Of a stretch of 64,000 bases of DNA, positions 25,220 to 36,272 are shown in pieces; within the stretch, counting starts at the first letter, position 1, and every line of letters starts with the position of its first letter. Origin of the DNA: Astrobacterium formosum (GTDB lineage: Bacteria > Pseudomonadota > Alphaproteobacteria > Rhizobiales > Xanthobacteraceae); contig JAVDCA010000023.1 of NCBI GenBank assembly GCA_030848545.1, forward strand, positions 1 to 64,000. The letters are read 5' to 3'. The notes under the pieces were generated by a model, which saw only the letters and a list, made by a program, of their open reading frames with translations, did no database searches and had not been told where the DNA came from. The translations under genes were made by a program, and so were the position numbers.

Positions 25220-27301
25220 TCACTCCGCCGCCGTCGCCGTCGCGGCGCCGGCCGCGAGCGCCGAGCACTCCGCCATCACGGCCGACGCACGGGCGATCGG
25301 GTTGGTCAGGTAGAAATCGTGCACTGCCGCGTAGAACGGTCCCTTTTCGGGGGTGCCGCCCGTCTTCGCCAGACGGGCGATCGCGGCCGCGTCGGCCGGT
25401 TCCACCTCGCCCAGCCGCTGCAGGTGCGGATGCGCCTTGAACACGGCCGTCCGCAGCGCGGCAAGCGAGTCATAGGGAAGCTTCGTCCCGACCGCCTCCG
25501 ACAGCGCCCGCAGGATCGCCCAGTCCTCGCGGGCGTCTCCGGGCGGGAAGGTCGCCCGCCGGCCCATCTGGACGCGACCCTCGGTATTAACGTAGAGGCC
25601 GGACTTCTCGGTGTAGGCCGCACCCGGCAGGATGACGTCGGCGCGATGGGCGCCGCGGTCCCCATGGGTGCCGATATAGACCACGCAGGTTCCCTTGCCG
25701 ACGTCGACCTCGTCAGCGCCGAGCGAAAACAGGATATCGAGGGTGCCGGCGGCGGCCATCTCGGCAGCTTTCAGGCCCCCCTGCCCCGGCACGAAACCGA
25801 TATCGAGGCCGCCGACGCGCGAGGCGGCGGTGTGCAGGACGCAGTAGCCGTTCCAGCCGTCGGCAACGGCGCCGAAGGTCTGGGCGGCTTTTGCCGCGAG
25901 CGCCGCGATGGCGGCGCCGTCGTGGCGGGCGAGCGCGCCTGAACCGACGATGATCAGCGGCGCCTTGGCGTCCTGGAGGATTTTGGAGAAGTCGAGCTTG
26001 CCGGCGACCAGATCGGCGAGCGTCTCCGGTCCAGCGCCGAGATGTCGGGCCGGATAGGTGAGATCGACCTTCTCGCCGATCAGCCCGATGGCAATCGGGC
26101 TTGCACGCCAGCGCTTGCGGATGCGGGCGTTGAGCACCGCCGCTTCCTTGCGCGGATTGGCGCCGATGATCAGGATGGCGTCGGCCTTCTCGATGCCGGC
26201 GATGGTGGCGTTGAAGAGGTACGAGGCGCGGCCTTGGGCCGGGTCGACCGCCATGCCGTCCTGCCGGCAGTCGAAATTGACCGAGCCCAGCTTCGCCATC
26301 AGTTCCTTGAGGGCGAACATCTCCTCGACAGAGGCGAGGTCGCCCGCGATGGCGCCGATGCGGCCCTTGCTGGACGCCTTGAGCCTGGCGGCGACGGCCG
26401 CGAAAGCCTCGCCCCAGGAGGCCGGCTTGAGCTTGCCGTCCACACGCACATAGGGCTGGTCGAGCCGCTGCACGCGCAGGCCGTCGACCACGTGGCGGGT
26501 CTTGTCGGAGATCCACTCCTCGTTCACGGCCTCGTTGACCCGCGGCAGGATGCGCAGGACTTCGCGACCGCGGCTGTCGACCCGAATGGCCGAGCCGACC
26601 GCGTCCATGACGTCGACCGTTTCGGTCTTGGCGAGTTCCCACGGCCGCGCCGTGAACTGGTAGGGCTTCGAGGTCAGGGCGCCGACCGGGCAGAGGTCGA
26701 CGACGTTGCCCTGCAGCTCGGAGGTCAGCGCACCCTCCAGATAGGTGGTGATCTCCATGTCCTCGCCGCGGCCGATGGCGCCCAGTTCCGGCACGCCGGC
26801 GACCTCGGTGCAGAAGCGCACGCAGCGGGTGCACTGGATGCACCGGTTCATGGAGGTGCGCACGAGGGCGCCGAGATACTTGTCCTCGACGGCGCGCTTG
26901 TTCTCCTTGAAGCGCGACGTATCGACCCCGTAGGCCATGGCTTGGTCCTGCAGGTCGCACTCGCCACCCTGATCGCAAATCGGGCAATCGAGCGGGTGAT
27001 TGATGAGCAGGAACTCCATCACCCCTTCGCGTGCCTTCTTGACCATGGGCGACTTGGTATTGATCACCGGCGGCTCGCCGTTCGGCCCCGGGCGGCAGTC
27101 GCGCACGCCCCAGGCGCAACTCGCGACCGGCTTGGGCGACCCCTTGAGCTCGACGAGACACATGCGGCAATTGCCGGCGATGGACAGCCGTTCGTGGAAG
27201 CAGAAGCGCGGGATTTCCACGCCGGCGGCTTCGCACGCTTGCAACAGCGTGTATTCGGGCGGAACGTCGATCTCGGTGCCGTCGACGATGAGCTTGGTCA
27301 T
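25220..27301 (-). CDS. nuoG: NADH-quinone oxidoreductase subunit G
   Basis: 693 aa, the large iron-sulfur subunit of the peripheral arm. I use the ATG at 27301 ([13 protein letters not shown]), not the upstream in-frame ATG. Cluster motifs: [15 protein letters not shown] (2Fe-2S, N1b), [12 protein letters not shown] (N5 ligands) and [11 protein letters not shown] (N4). The rest resembles a molybdopterin oxidoreductase domain that has lost its cofactor. At 693 residues it is the short alphaproteobacterial/mitochondrial-like form, without the extra domain of the E. coli protein. A small coiled-coil gene separates it from nuoF. Confidence 0.95.
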   Translation of the reverse strand: MTKLIVDGTEIDVPPEYTLLQACEAAGVEIPRFCFHERLSIAGNCRMCLVELKGSPKPVASCAWGVRDCRPGPNGEPPVINTKSPMVKKAREGVMEFLLINHPLDCPICDQGGECDLQDQAMAYGVDTSRFKENKRAVEDKYLGALVRTSMNRCIQCTRCVRFCTEVAGVPELGAIGRGEDMEITTYLEGALTSELQGNVVDLCPVGALTSKPYQFTARPWELAKTETVDVMDAVGSAIRVDSRGREVLRILPRVNEAVNEEWISDKTRHVVDGLRVQRLDQPYVRVDGKLKPASWGEAFAAVAARLKASSKGRIGAIAGDLASVEEMFALKELMAKLGSVNFDCRQDGMAVDPAQGRASYLFNATIAGIEKADAILIIGANPRKEAAVLNARIRKRWRASPIAIGLIGEKVDLTYPARHLGAGPETLADLVAGKLDFSKILQDAKAPLIIVGSGALARHDGAAIAALAAKAAQTFGAVADGWNGYCVLHTAASRVGGLDIGFVPGQGGLKAAEMAAAGTLDILFSLGADEVDVGKGTCVVYIGTHGDRGAHRADVILPGAAYTEKSGLYVNTEGRVQMGRRATFPPGDAREDWAILRALSEAVGTKLPYDSLAALRTAVFKAHPHLQRLGEVEPADAAAIARLAKTGGTPEKGPFYAAVHDFYLTNPIARASAVMAECSALAAGAATATAAE

Positions 27302-27311
27302 CCCAGGGCCT

Positions 27312-27521
27312 TCAATGTTGCACGTCGACCAGATCGAGACGGCGCTCGATCCGTTCGACACGTTGATCCAGGCGGTCGATCCGACGGTTGACGCCGTCGA
27401 GGCCTTCCTCGACCGCCGTCATCGAGACCTTCAGGTCCCGAAGGTCCTCTGCCATGCTTTCGGTGCGCTGGTCGGTCCGGCGCAGCATGACCAGGACGTT
27501 GTTGTCGGGTTCATCCGCCAT
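27312..27521 (-). CDS. Small coiled-coil protein between nuoF and nuoG
   Basis: 69 aa. From about residue 15 to 65 it is a continuous heptad pattern of charged and aliphatic residues (LRDLKVSMTAVEEGLDGVN, RRIDRLDQRVERIERRLDL), so it should form a coiled coil, probably a dimer or trimer. No cysteines, no signal peptide, no membrane segment. It is spaced 10 bases after nuoF and 10 before nuoG, in the same transcript. Short unannotated genes in this slot occur in several Hyphomicrobiales. The function is unknown; assembly factor or accessory subunit are possibilities, not conclusions. Confidence 0.7.
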   Translation of the reverse strand: MADEPDNNVLVMLRRTDQRTESMAEDLRDLKVSMTAVEEGLDGVNRRIDRLDQRVERIERRLDLVDVQH

Positions 27522-27531
27522 CCGTGCCCCC

Positions 27532-28832
<1,301 letters not shown>

Positions 28833-28833
<1 letters not shown>

Positions 28834-29588
28834 CAGCGGCCTCGCGGAGCGGTTTTGTCGGCGACCGGCGCCTGCGGCGTACCCGCATCGCGCACATTGG
28901 CGGCCTCGCCGGGCCGCTTCGCCTTGTCGTCGGTCAAGGCCGCGCCGACCGGCTCGGCGTCCTGACCGTTTTTCTTTTTATAAATGGACGGATCGGTCAG
29001 CGTCGTCGGCCCGCCGACCGGCGCCGAGAACTGGCGGTCGATCTGCGTGCCCGGCTTGGGCATGCGACCGGCCTGGAGTTCGTCGAGGACCTTCTCGAAG
29101 TTCTCCGGCGTCAGGTCTTCGAAGAAATCGTAGTTGACCTGGACCATCGGGGCGTTGACACAGGCGCCCAGGCACTCGACCTCGACCCAGGAGAGCTTTC
29201 CGTCGGCACTGACGTGGTGCTCGTCGCCGATGCGACGCTTGCAGATCTTCTTGATCTCATCGGCGCCGCGCAGCACGCACGGCGTCGTGCCGCACACCTG
29301 GACGTTGAACTTGCCCACCGGTTCGAGGTTGAACATGGTGTAGAAGGTCGCGACCTCGAGGACCCGGATGTCGGCCATGCCGAGCATGCCGGCGACGTGC
29401 TCGATCGCCTTCTGGGGCAGCCAGCCGCCCGCCTGCTCCTGTGCCTTCCACAGGAGCGGGATCACGGCCGAGGCCTGGCGGCCGTCCGGATATTTGGCGA
29501 TCTGGGTCTTCGCCCAGGCGAGGTTCTCCGCCGTGAAGGCGAATTCCTTCGGCTGGACTTCCGGCGGTGCGAGGCGGCGTGTGGCCAT
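28833..29588 (-). CDS. nuoE: NADH-quinone oxidoreductase subunit E with long C-terminal tail
   Basis: 251 aa. Start taken at 29588 ([13 protein letters not shown]). It carries the off-pathway 2Fe-2S cluster N1a: Cys99 and Cys104 in [11 protein letters not shown], Cys139 and Cys143 in [11 protein letters not shown]. After about residue 165 the protein continues for roughly 85 residues of Pro/Ala/Lys-rich low-complexity sequence, which the E. coli protein lacks; such tails are usual in alphaproteobacteria and may contact other subunits. It overlaps nuoF by four bases. Confidence 0.94.
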
Positions 29589-29631
29589 TGTTCGAATTCC
29601 GGTCAACAGAAGCGGAGAAGTCGGTTGCTGA

Positions 29632-30822
29632 TCATCGATCAACCTCGCCGAAGACGACGTCGAGCGTGCCGATGATCGCCGTCATGTCGGCGAGCATGTG
29701 CCCACGCGAGACGAACTCGGTTGCCGACAGGTGCACGAAGGCCGGTGGACGGATCTTGCACTTGTAGGGCTTGTTGGTGCCGTCGGAGATCAGATAGACG
29801 CCGAACTCTCCTTTGGGAGTTTCGGTGGCGCAGTAGACCTCTCCGGCGGGCACGTGGAAGCCTTCGGAAAAAAGCTTGAAGTGATGGATGAGCGCCTCCA
29901 TCGAGCGCTTCATCTCGGCGCGCTTGGGCGGCACCACCTTCTGGTTCGCCGCCGAGACCGGACCCTGGCCTTCGGGCGAACGCAGCTTCTCCAGGCACTG
30001 GCGGATGATCCTGATCGACTGGCGCATCTCCTCGAAACGCACCAGATAGCGGTCGTAGCAGTCGCCGTTCTTGCCGACCGGAATGTCGAAGTCGAGCTCG
30101 GCGTAGCACTCGTAGGGCTGCGCCTTGCGCAGGTCCCACGGCACGCCCGAACCGCGGATCATCGGACCGGAGAAGCCCCAGCCCCAGGCGTCCTCGATCT
30201 TGACGACCGCGATGTCGACGGTGCGCTGTTTGAAGATGCGGTTGCCGGTCAGCAGCGCGTCGATGTCGTCGAGCACTTTGGGCAGTTCGTCGCAGTACGC
30301 CCACATGTCGTCGATGAGCTGCGGCGGCAGGTCCTGGTGGACGCCGCCGATGCGGAAATAGTTGGCGTGGAAACGCGCACCCGATGCCCGTTCGTAGAAG
30401 GACAGGATCTTTTCGCGTTCCTCGAAGCCCCACAGCGGCGGGGTGAGCGCGCCGATGTCGAGGGCCTGCGTGGTGACGTTGAGGATATGGTTGAGGATGC
30501 GGCCCCATTCGCACATCAGCACGCGGATGAGCTGGCCGCGCTTGGGCACCGTCAGGCCGAGCAGTTTCTCGGCGGCGAGGCAGAACGGGTGCTCCTGGTT
30601 GATCGGGGCGACGTAATCGAGACGATCGAAATAGGGAATTGCCTGCTGGTAGGTCTTGTATTCGATCAGCTTCTCGGTGCCGCGGTGGAGCAGGCCGATG
30701 TGGGGATCGGCGCGTTCGACGACTTCGCCGTCGAGATCGAGCACCAAGCGCAGCACGCCGTGCGCGGACGGATGCTGGGGCCCGAAATTGATGGTGAAGC
30801 TGCGGATCGACGATTCGCTCAT
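29632..30822 (-). CDS. nuoD: NADH-quinone oxidoreductase subunit D
   Basis: 396 aa 49-kDa-type subunit that lines the quinone site opposite NuoB. The N-terminal [21 protein letters not shown] motif holds the His of the quinone pocket, and the end FGEVDR is invariant in the family. NuoC and NuoD are separate genes here, as in alphaproteobacteria and mitochondria, not fused as in E. coli. Unusually, two non-nuo genes lie between nuoC and nuoD. Confidence 0.96.
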   Translation of the reverse strand: MSESSIRSFTINFGPQHPSAHGVLRLVLDLDGEVVERADPHIGLLHRGTEKLIEYKTYQQAIPYFDRLDYVAPINQEHPFCLAAEKLLGLTVPKRGQLIRVLMCEWGRILNHILNVTTQALDIGALTPPLWGFEEREKILSFYERASGARFHANYFRIGGVHQDLPPQLIDDMWAYCDELPKVLDDIDALLTGNRIFKQRTVDIAVVKIEDAWGWGFSGPMIRGSGVPWDLRKAQPYECYAELDFDIPVGKNGDCYDRYLVRFEEMRQSIRIIRQCLEKLRSPEGQGPVSAANQKVVPPKRAEMKRSMEALIHHFKLFSEGFHVPAGEVYCATETPKGEFGVYLISDGTNKPYKCKIRPPAFVHLSATEFVSRGHMLADMTAIIGTLDVVFGEVDR

Positions 30823-30831
30823 CGGTGTCCT

Positions 30832-31266
30832 CTACGACCTCGCCGCCGCGGCGGCTTTCGCCTTGTCGGCGACCTTGGCATTGAAGCGGTCCCAAGCCAC
30901 GACGAAACGCTCGTGACGCCCTTCGCCGATCAGGTCGACGCCGTCATGCGCCCGCACCTTGAACGACACCTTGCGGCCATCGACCGCGATCAGTTCCGCA
31001 TCGACCGTGACGGTCAATCCGGGCGGCGTCGCCGCCGTGTGACCGACGTCGACGTGGATGCCGAGACTGCCCTCGCCGGCATCGAGATGGGGAGCGAGGA
31101 GCTGGATGCAGGTCCATTCCAGCAGGCCGACGAAGAAACCGGTCGCGAGCACCTGCGGCATGGCGGTGAACTCGGCCGCTTCGGGGAAGAGATGCGGCAC
31201 CGTCTTGTTCGCCGGCACCGTATAGGAGAAGCGGTGCGTCAGGCCGGGCTGAAGGGTCGGCTTCAT
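30832..31266 (-). CDS. FlK-like hotdog thioesterase inside the nuo operon
   Basis: 144 aa, hotdog fold. It aligns by eye with fluoroacetyl-CoA thioesterase FlK: NKTVPHLFPEAAEFTAMPQVLAT, then GLLEW, GIHVDVGHTAATPPG and GEGRHERFVV. The catalytic triad of FlK (Thr42, Glu50, His76) is present at exactly the same numbering: T42 in VLAT, E50 in LLEW, H76 in DVGHT. The substrate is not predictable; most members of the wider family hydrolyse small acyl-CoAs. Its start overlaps the end of the GFA gene by four bases and it ends nine bases before nuoD, so it is made with complex I. Confidence 0.75.
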   Translation of the reverse strand: MKPTLQPGLTHRFSYTVPANKTVPHLFPEAAEFTAMPQVLATGFFVGLLEWTCIQLLAPHLDAGEGSLGIHVDVGHTAATPPGLTVTVDAELIAVDGRKVSFKVRAHDGVDLIGEGRHERFVVAWDRFNAKVADKAKAAAAARS

Positions 31267-31727
31267 GCCTTCCCTCCATCGTCGTGGCTTGCAGCCGCTC
31301 CCACGGCGGCGAACACTTCCGCCCCGGTCATGTCGTTCGTCCGGTTGGCGAACGCGTAGTAGCCGGGCTTTTCGTCGATGAAGACCTGGGTCGTGAAGAC
31401 GAACCCCTCACGATCGTCGAACGCCTCGGCCGACACCGCGTAATACGGCTTGTCGACCAGCCGGTAGAAAAGGGACGTACCGCAACGGGTGCAGAATCCC
31501 CGTTCGGCCCATTCCGACGAGCGATACACGCCGAGCGCGCTCGTGTCGGCAAAGACGACCTCGCCTTCGCATTCCACGCACATGAACGGGCCGGCCGACC
31601 ACCGCCGGCAGGTGCCGCAATGGCAGGCGCCGAGCGTGTCGAGGCGCGGCACGGCGGAAAAACGCACGGCTCCACACAGGCATCCGCCCGTGCGCCTTCC
31701 TTGCGTAGATGTCTGCCCGTCAGCCAT
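31263..31727 (-). CDS. GFA / CENP-V family zinc protein inside the nuo operon
   Basis: 154 aa. The GFA fold is shown by CLCGAVRF (Cys16, Cys18), CHCGTCRRW (Cys35, Cys37, Cys40) and FCTRCGTSLFY (Cys79, Cys82), the two-zinc pattern of this family. The founding member was described as a glutathione-dependent formaldehyde-activating enzyme; for most relatives no activity is proven. It lies six bases after nuoC and overlaps the thioesterase gene by four bases, so the two form a coupled pair between nuoC and nuoD. Redox or aldehyde detoxification is a guess only. Confidence 0.8.
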   Translation of the reverse strand: MADGQTSTQGRRTGGCLCGAVRFSAVPRLDTLGACHCGTCRRWSAGPFMCVECEGEVVFADTSALGVYRSSEWAERGFCTRCGTSLFYRLVDKPYYAVSAEAFDDREGFVFTTQVFIDEKPGYYAFANRTNDMTGAEVFAAVGAAASHDDGGKA

Positions 31728-31733
31728 GCCAGT

Positions 31734-32345
31734 TCACTTCGCCTTCTCGGCCTTCTCGTCCCCCGGCAACGCGTAATCCGGCCCTTCCCACGGCGACAGG
31801 AAATCGAAATTGCGGAACTCCTGCGCCAACCGCACCGGCTCGTAGACCACCCGCTTCAATTCGTCGTCGTAGCGGACCTCGACATAGCCGGTGAGCGGAA
31901 AGTCCTTGCGCAGCGGATGGCCTTCGAAACCGTAGTCGGTGAGGATGCGGCGCAGATCCGGATGGCCCGCGAAGGTGATGCCGTAGAGATCGTAGGCTTC
32001 ACGCTCGAACCAGTTGGCGCCCGGGAAGACCCCGACGATCGACGGCACCGGCGTCGCCTCGTCGGTCTCGACCTTGATGCGCACGCGCAGGTTCTTGAAT
32101 GGCGACAGGAAGTGATAGACGACGTCGAAGCGCCTGTCGCGCTGCGGCCAATCGACCGCCGTGAGATCGACGAAGGCGACGAACCGGCAGCGCGGGTCGT
32201 CGCGCAGGAAGGTCACCAGTTCAACGATGCCGGCGGCGTTGGCCGATATCGTCAACTCGCCGCGCTCGACCGAATAGCCGGTGACCGATCGGGCGAGTGC
32301 GCCGACGATGGTCCGTCCAAGCTCGTTGAGGATCTCGTCCATCAT
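31734..32345 (-). CDS. nuoC: NADH-quinone oxidoreductase subunit C
   Basis: 203 aa 30-kDa-type subunit. The family signature [20 protein letters not shown] is present near residue 115, followed by [21 protein letters not shown]. It forms the interface to NuoD in the connecting module. The gene starts directly at the end of the cupin gene (32346/32345). Confidence 0.95.
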   Translation of the reverse strand: MMDEILNELGRTIVGALARSVTGYSVERGELTISANAAGIVELVTFLRDDPRCRFVAFVDLTAVDWPQRDRRFDVVYHFLSPFKNLRVRIKVETDEATPVPSIVGVFPGANWFEREAYDLYGITFAGHPDLRRILTDYGFEGHPLRKDFPLTGYVEVRYDDELKRVVYEPVRLAQEFRNFDFLSPWEGPDYALPGDEKAEKAK

Positions 32346-32675
32346 TCAGTCCACGATAAACAGCCGCGCCCCGGTCTCGGTGCGCGAGCGATGTTGGCCG
32401 TCGTCGTCGGCGACCTGGTAGCTCATGCCGGCAGTCAGCGTGAACGTCCGGCCGTCGTCGAGTTCCGTCGTCAGTTCGCCGTCGAGGCAGAAAAGGATGT
32501 GACCCTTTCGGCACCAGTGGTCGGCGACGTAGCCGGGCGAATAGTCGACCATGCGCACGCGGATATCGCCGAACTGCCGCGTTCGCCAGGTCGCGACCCC
32601 GTTGTCGCCCTTGTGCGAAGTCGGCGCGATCGTCGCCCAGTCGGTGGTCGCGAACGGAATGTTCTCGATACGCAT
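32346..32675 (-). CDS. DHCW-motif cupin-fold protein between nuoB and nuoC
   Basis: 109 aa, single small cupin barrel. The region ADHWCRKGHILFCLDGELTT (residues 51-70) is the signature of proteins annotated as DHCW-motif cupins, with His53, Cys55 and His59 as likely metal ligands. No signal peptide. The stop abuts nuoC and the start is three bases after the nuoB stop, so it is translated with both. No function is established for the family. Its place beside NuoB, which holds cluster N2, invites a role in assembly or metal handling, but that is inference. Confidence 0.75.
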   Translation of the reverse strand: MRIENIPFATTDWATIAPTSHKGDNGVATWRTRQFGDIRVRMVDYSPGYVADHWCRKGHILFCLDGELTTELDDGRTFTLTAGMSYQVADDDGQHRSRTETGARLFIVD

Positions 32676-32678
32676 CGT

Positions 32679-33260
32679 CTACCGCTCGATGGTGCCGGTG
32701 CGGCGGATCTTGCGCTGCAGCAGCATCACGCCATAGAGCAGCGCCTCGGCGGTCGGCGGACAGCCGGGGACGTAGATGTCGACCGGGATGATGCGGTCGA
32801 CCCCGCGCACCACCGAGTAGGAATAGTAGTAATAGCCGCCGCCGTTGGCACACGATCCCATCGAGATGACGTAGCGCGGTTCCGGCATCTGGTCGTAGAG
32901 CTTGCGCACCGCCGGCGCCATCTTGTTGGTCACCGTGCCGGCGATGATCATCACGTCGGACTGGCGTGGGGAGTTGCGTGGCGCGAAGCCAAAGCGCTCG
33001 CAATCGTAGCGCGGCATCGCCATCTGGATCATCTCGATGGCGCAGCACGCAAGGCCGAAGGTCATCCACATCAACGAGCCGGTGCGGGCCCAGGTGATGA
33101 GCTCGTCAGTCGCCGTGACGATGAACCCCTTGTCGGCCAGTTCGTCGTTGATGCCACGGAAGAAAGGATCATCGGCGCCGACCGGCCTGCCGGTCGACGG
33201 ATCGATGATGCCTTTGGGTGCCGGGGCGACGAGGGTCGGAGCCCGCTCAGTCAATCCCAT
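32679..33260 (-). CDS. nuoB: NADH-quinone oxidoreductase subunit B
   Basis: 193 aa. Start at 33260 ([17 protein letters not shown]). It carries the terminal cluster N2 with the unusual tandem cysteines Cys72-Cys73 (GLACCAIEM), Cys137 ([11 protein letters not shown]) and Cys167 ([11 protein letters not shown]). The N-terminal 45 residues are Pro-rich and typical for alphaproteobacteria. The start overlaps nuoA's end by about 10 bases. Confidence 0.96.
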   Translation of the reverse strand: MGLTERAPTLVAPAPKGIIDPSTGRPVGADDPFFRGINDELADKGFIVTATDELITWARTGSLMWMTFGLACCAIEMIQMAMPRYDCERFGFAPRNSPRQSDVMIIAGTVTNKMAPAVRKLYDQMPEPRYVISMGSCANGGGYYYYSYSVVRGVDRIIPVDIYVPGCPPTAEALLYGVMLLQRKIRRTGTIER

Positions 33261-33616
33261 TCGAGCGCTCCTTTTTTCCACTCGTAGATAAACCCGATCG
33301 TCAATACCGCAAGGAAAACCATCATCGACCAGAAGCCGAACACGCCGACGTCCCCGAACGCCACTGCCCACGGGAACAAGAACGAGACTTCGAGGTCGAA
33401 GATGATGAACAGGATGGCGACCAAGTAGAAGCGCACGTCGAACTTCATGCGTGCGTCGTCAAAGGCGTTGAAGCCGCACTCGTAGGCTGAGAGCTTCTCC
33501 GGATCGGGCTTCTTGTAGGCGATGACGAAGGGCGCGATCATCAGCGGCAGTGCGATCACCACCGCCACGGCGATGAAGACGACCAGAGGGAAATAGTCCT
33601 TCACGATGTCATTCAT
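33251..33616 (-). CDS. nuoA: NADH-quinone oxidoreductase subunit A
   Basis: 121 aa, three membrane helices, first gene of the complex I operon. The cytoplasmic loop [36 protein letters not shown] is conserved and contains the Cys used in active/deactive studies of the mitochondrial homologue. An AAGGA lies about 13 bases before the ATG. A 638-base gene-free stretch upstream probably holds the operon promoter. Confidence 0.95.
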   Translation of the reverse strand: MNDIVKDYFPLVVFIAVAVVIALPLMIAPFVIAYKKPDPEKLSAYECGFNAFDDARMKFDVRFYLVAILFIIFDLEVSFLFPWAVAFGDVGVFGFWSMMVFLAVLTIGFIYEWKKGALEWD

Positions 33617-33742
33617 AGGCGGTCTGGTCCTTGCTCACGCCCCCGACGCAAGACATGGCGTCCGTGACTCCGATCGACCGAAATCGTCTGAGGTTCCCCA
33701 CGATTTCGCAAGCTGGATTCGTTCCACGGACGGGTTCGGCGA

Positions 33743-33771
33743 GCCTTAGCGCAGCGCACCCGAGGTGGCAA
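33743..33771 (-). promoter_or_regulatory. Candidate promoter of the nuo operon
   Basis: Reading the minus strand: TTGCCAC, 14 bases, GCTAAGGC. This resembles the alphaproteobacterial housekeeping pattern TTGACnn-N10-14-GCTAnAnC described in Caulobacter. It would give a leader of about 120 nt before nuoA. The match is partial. Confidence 0.35.
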
Positions 33772-34181
33772 GCCATCCACGGCCGCGACCACAGCTGCGA
33801 CCCATGCATCGGTCGAACGGAGGTGTCGGCATGCAGCGGCCGCACTGGTCAGGCATCTTGATCCGGCTTTCTGGACGCCTGACGGCCGCAACTCTGGCGT
33901 CGACAGCCCTGTCGTCCGGCGCCCGCCCGCCAGGAGCGGCGCCACACCCCGAATCGGTCTCAGGTGTGTCCGGCGGACCCCAGACGGCGATGCCTCGACC
34001 ACCCTGGGTCCCGGCGCAGGGGCGAGCGCCGTCCTGCGAACGGTGAGCATCATTTCCGCCGCGGTCGATTGCTCTTTGGCTGGATATGGCACCTCGCGCG
34101 CCAGGGCCCCTACTCTTTATCGCCATCGGTCGCAAACAGCCGGCCAACTCGGGAACTGCGATTCGGCGCTGCTCAAGCACT

Positions 34182-34212
34182 AAAAAAAGGCCTCCCCCAC
34201 GGGTCAGAGCCG
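34182..34212 (-). terminator. Probable terminator of the peptide transporter operon
   Basis: On the minus strand a GC-rich imperfect hairpin (GGCTC...GGGGGAGGCC) is followed by seven T residues. It lies about 45 bases after the stop of the last transporter gene. The 3' arm fits the usual GGCCTCCC-type alphaproteobacterial terminator, but the 5' arm has diverged. Confidence 0.5.
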
Positions 34213-34254
34213 TCATGATCGAAGCAGCAAACGAATGCCCGGCATTCTGGTATT

Positions 34255-35304
34255 CTAATGCCGCTCATTGAGATGGCATGCGGACTTGTGGCCGGGGGCG
34301 ACCGTCCGCAGTTCCGGGCGTTCGATCTTGCAGCGGGCGAACGCATAGGGACAGCGCGGATGGAAATGGCATCCGGATGGTGGGTGCAGGGGACTGGGGA
34401 GTTCTCCCTTCAAAGATGAAAAGGCGCGCTTCCCGATTTCGATGCGCGGCACCTCGGCCAACAACGCGCGCGCGTAAGGATGGTTCGGCCGCGAGAAGAT
34501 TTCGACCGCCGGCGCCTCTTCGACAATTCGCCCGAGATACATGATGGCGACGCGGTCGGACAGGTGTTCGACGACGCCGAGATCGTGCGAGATGAACAGG
34601 TAGGTCAGGCCCAACTCTTCGCGCAGATCCATGAACAGGTTGAGAATCTGCGCCTGGATCGAAACGTCGAGTGCGGCCACGGCCTCGTCGCAGACGAGCA
34701 CTTCGGGCTGGACCGCGAGTGCCCGCGCAATGCCGATCCGTTGACGCTGGCCGCCCGAGAACTGATGCGCATAGCGGCCCTTGAGGGACGGATCGAGACC
34801 GGCGCGAACGAGCTGCTCGTCCACATAGGCGGCCTCCGCCCCCCGGCCCCCTTCGATCAAGCCGTGAACCCGTGGTGCTTCGCCAACCACCTCTGCGACC
34901 GGCAGGCGTGGGTTGATGGCGGCAAAAGGATTCTGGAACACCATCTGGATACGCAACGACTCCGCGCGCCGCTCAACCGCCGGCATCGTTGCGATGTCTT
35001 GCCCTTGCCAAAAGACCTGCCCTTCGGAGGGAGGCAGGATACCGGCGACGATGCGCCCGAGCGTCGACTTGCCGCACCCGGATTCGCCGACCAGTCCGAC
35101 CACTTCACCCTTGGCTATCGTGAGATCAATCCGATCGAGCGCTCGCACGACCGCAGGGGGCTTAACGAGGCCGAGCGCGATCGAAGCGCGACCGAGCAAG
35201 TCCGGCTTGCGGCCGAAACGACGCGACACGTCGCGAATTTCCACCATCGGGACGGCCCCGCAATGCGGTGCGGCAGCGTCCAACGAATAGGCGATCGCGC
35301 TCAT
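34255..35304 (-). CDS. dppF: Oligopeptide ABC transporter ATPase (DppF/OppF type)
   Basis: 349 aa. Start at 35304, overlapping the DppD stop (ATGA). Walker A GESGCGKST (73-81), signature FSGGQRQRIGIARAL, Walker B VLVCDEAVAALDV and the C-terminal oligopeptide-transporter extension with HPRCPYAFARCKIERP. The C-terminal Cys-containing segment is typical of DppD/OppF subfamily ATPases and may hold a 4Fe-4S cluster in relatives. It is the last gene of the operon and works with DppD to drive peptide import. Confidence 0.9.
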   Translation of the reverse strand: MSAIAYSLDAAAPHCGAVPMVEIRDVSRRFGRKPDLLGRASIALGLVKPPAVVRALDRIDLTIAKGEVVGLVGESGCGKSTLGRIVAGILPPSEGQVFWQGQDIATMPAVERRAESLRIQMVFQNPFAAINPRLPVAEVVGEAPRVHGLIEGGRGAEAAYVDEQLVRAGLDPSLKGRYAHQFSGGQRQRIGIARALAVQPEVLVCDEAVAALDVSIQAQILNLFMDLREELGLTYLFISHDLGVVEHLSDRVAIMYLGRIVEEAPAVEIFSRPNHPYARALLAEVPRIEIGKRAFSSLKGELPSPLHPPSGCHFHPRCPYAFARCKIERPELRTVAPGHKSACHLNERH

Positions 35305-36272
35305 GCCGTCACCTCGCGGGGATGAAAGCAGCGGCAGACGTGATCTGCAGCGCCGGCGGACGGCGGCGGCGTGGCACATGCCTCATCCGCCCGACCGCAT
35401 CGGGTTCGAAATGCGCATCCGGCGGGCAGATCGAGCGGCGACGGCGTCATGCCGGGGATCTGCGCGAGGCGAGCACCCTTCCTGTTTCGACTCGGCACCG
35501 ACTGGACGAGGCCGAACGTGTACGGATGCATCGGCCGATCAATGACATCGCCGACGGCCCCCCTCTCGACGATCTTGCCTGCGTACATGACCGCCACATC
35601 GTCCGCCAGACGTGAGACGACCGACAAGTCATGGGTGATCCAGATCAGCGCCGTTCCATGCTCCGCCGTGAGCTTCTGAATCTCCGACAGGATCTGCGAC
35701 TGGATCGTCACGTCGAGCGCGGTCGTCGGCTCGTCGGCGATAATGAGGTCAGGCCGGTTGATCAGCGCAATGGCGATGGCGACGCGTTGGCGCATGCCGC
35801 CTGAAAACTGGTGCGGATAGGCGTCGAGACGTTCCTCCGGGCTCGGAATGCCGACCTGCGCAAGGGCATCACGCGCGCAAGCCCGCGCCTCCCCCCTCGG
35901 CACCTTCCGATGCGCTTCGATCGCCTCGATCATTTGCGTGTCGATGCGCAGCACCGGATTGAGCGTCATCATCGGATCCTGGAAGATCATGGCGATGCGC
36001 CGTCCGCGCAGCGAGCGCATGTCCTCTTGGTGCAGCTTGGCCAGATCGACTCCGTCGAAGAGAATCTCGCCGCCGGTGATCCGGCCGGGCGGCTCCAGCA
36101 GACCCATGATCGAAAAGCCGGTGACCGACTTGCCCGAACCCGACTCACCTACGAGGCCGAGCACCTGTCCGGACTGAAGCGTGAACGATACGTCGTCGAC
36201 CGCCTTGACCTCCCCGGCCCGGGTCGGAAAGGCGGTCTTGAGACCGCGAACGTCGAGTAACGGTGCGTTCAC
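35301..36272 (-). CDS. dppD: Oligopeptide ABC transporter ATPase (DppD/OppD type)
   Basis: 323 aa. The GTG at 36272 overlaps the permease stop (GTGA), the start expected for coupled translation; the open frame runs further upstream only as shadow. Walker A GESGSGKS (42-49), signature [15 protein letters not shown], Walker [14 protein letters not shown], and the C-terminal [15 protein letters not shown] segment of oligopeptide ATPases. The two ATPases DppD and DppF probably form a heterodimer. Confidence 0.9.
   Translation of the reverse strand: MNAPLLDVRGLKTAFPTRAGEVKAVDDVSFTLQSGQVLGLVGESGSGKSVTGFSIMGLLEPPGRITGGEILFDGVDLAKLHQEDMRSLRGRRIAMIFQDPMMTLNPVLRIDTQMIEAIEAHRKVPRGEARACARDALAQVGIPSPEERLDAYPHQFSGGMRQRVAIAIALINRPDLIIADEPTTALDVTIQSQILSEIQKLTAEHGTALIWITHDLSVVSRLADDVAVMYAGKIVERGAVGDVIDRPMHPYTFGLVQSVPSRNRKGARLAQIPGMTPSPLDLPAGCAFRTRCGRADEACATPPPSAGAADHVCRCFHPREVTA

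Larger units (their letters stand above)
33617..34254. other. Gene-free region between nuoA and the peptide transporter operon
   Basis: No credible gene is seen; open frames on both strands are overlapping, compositionally odd and lack ribosome sites. The left side should contain the nuo promoter (candidate at 33743-33771); the right side contains a terminator for the peptide operon (34182-34212). The middle (33800-34100) shows nothing I can assign. Confidence 0.5.
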
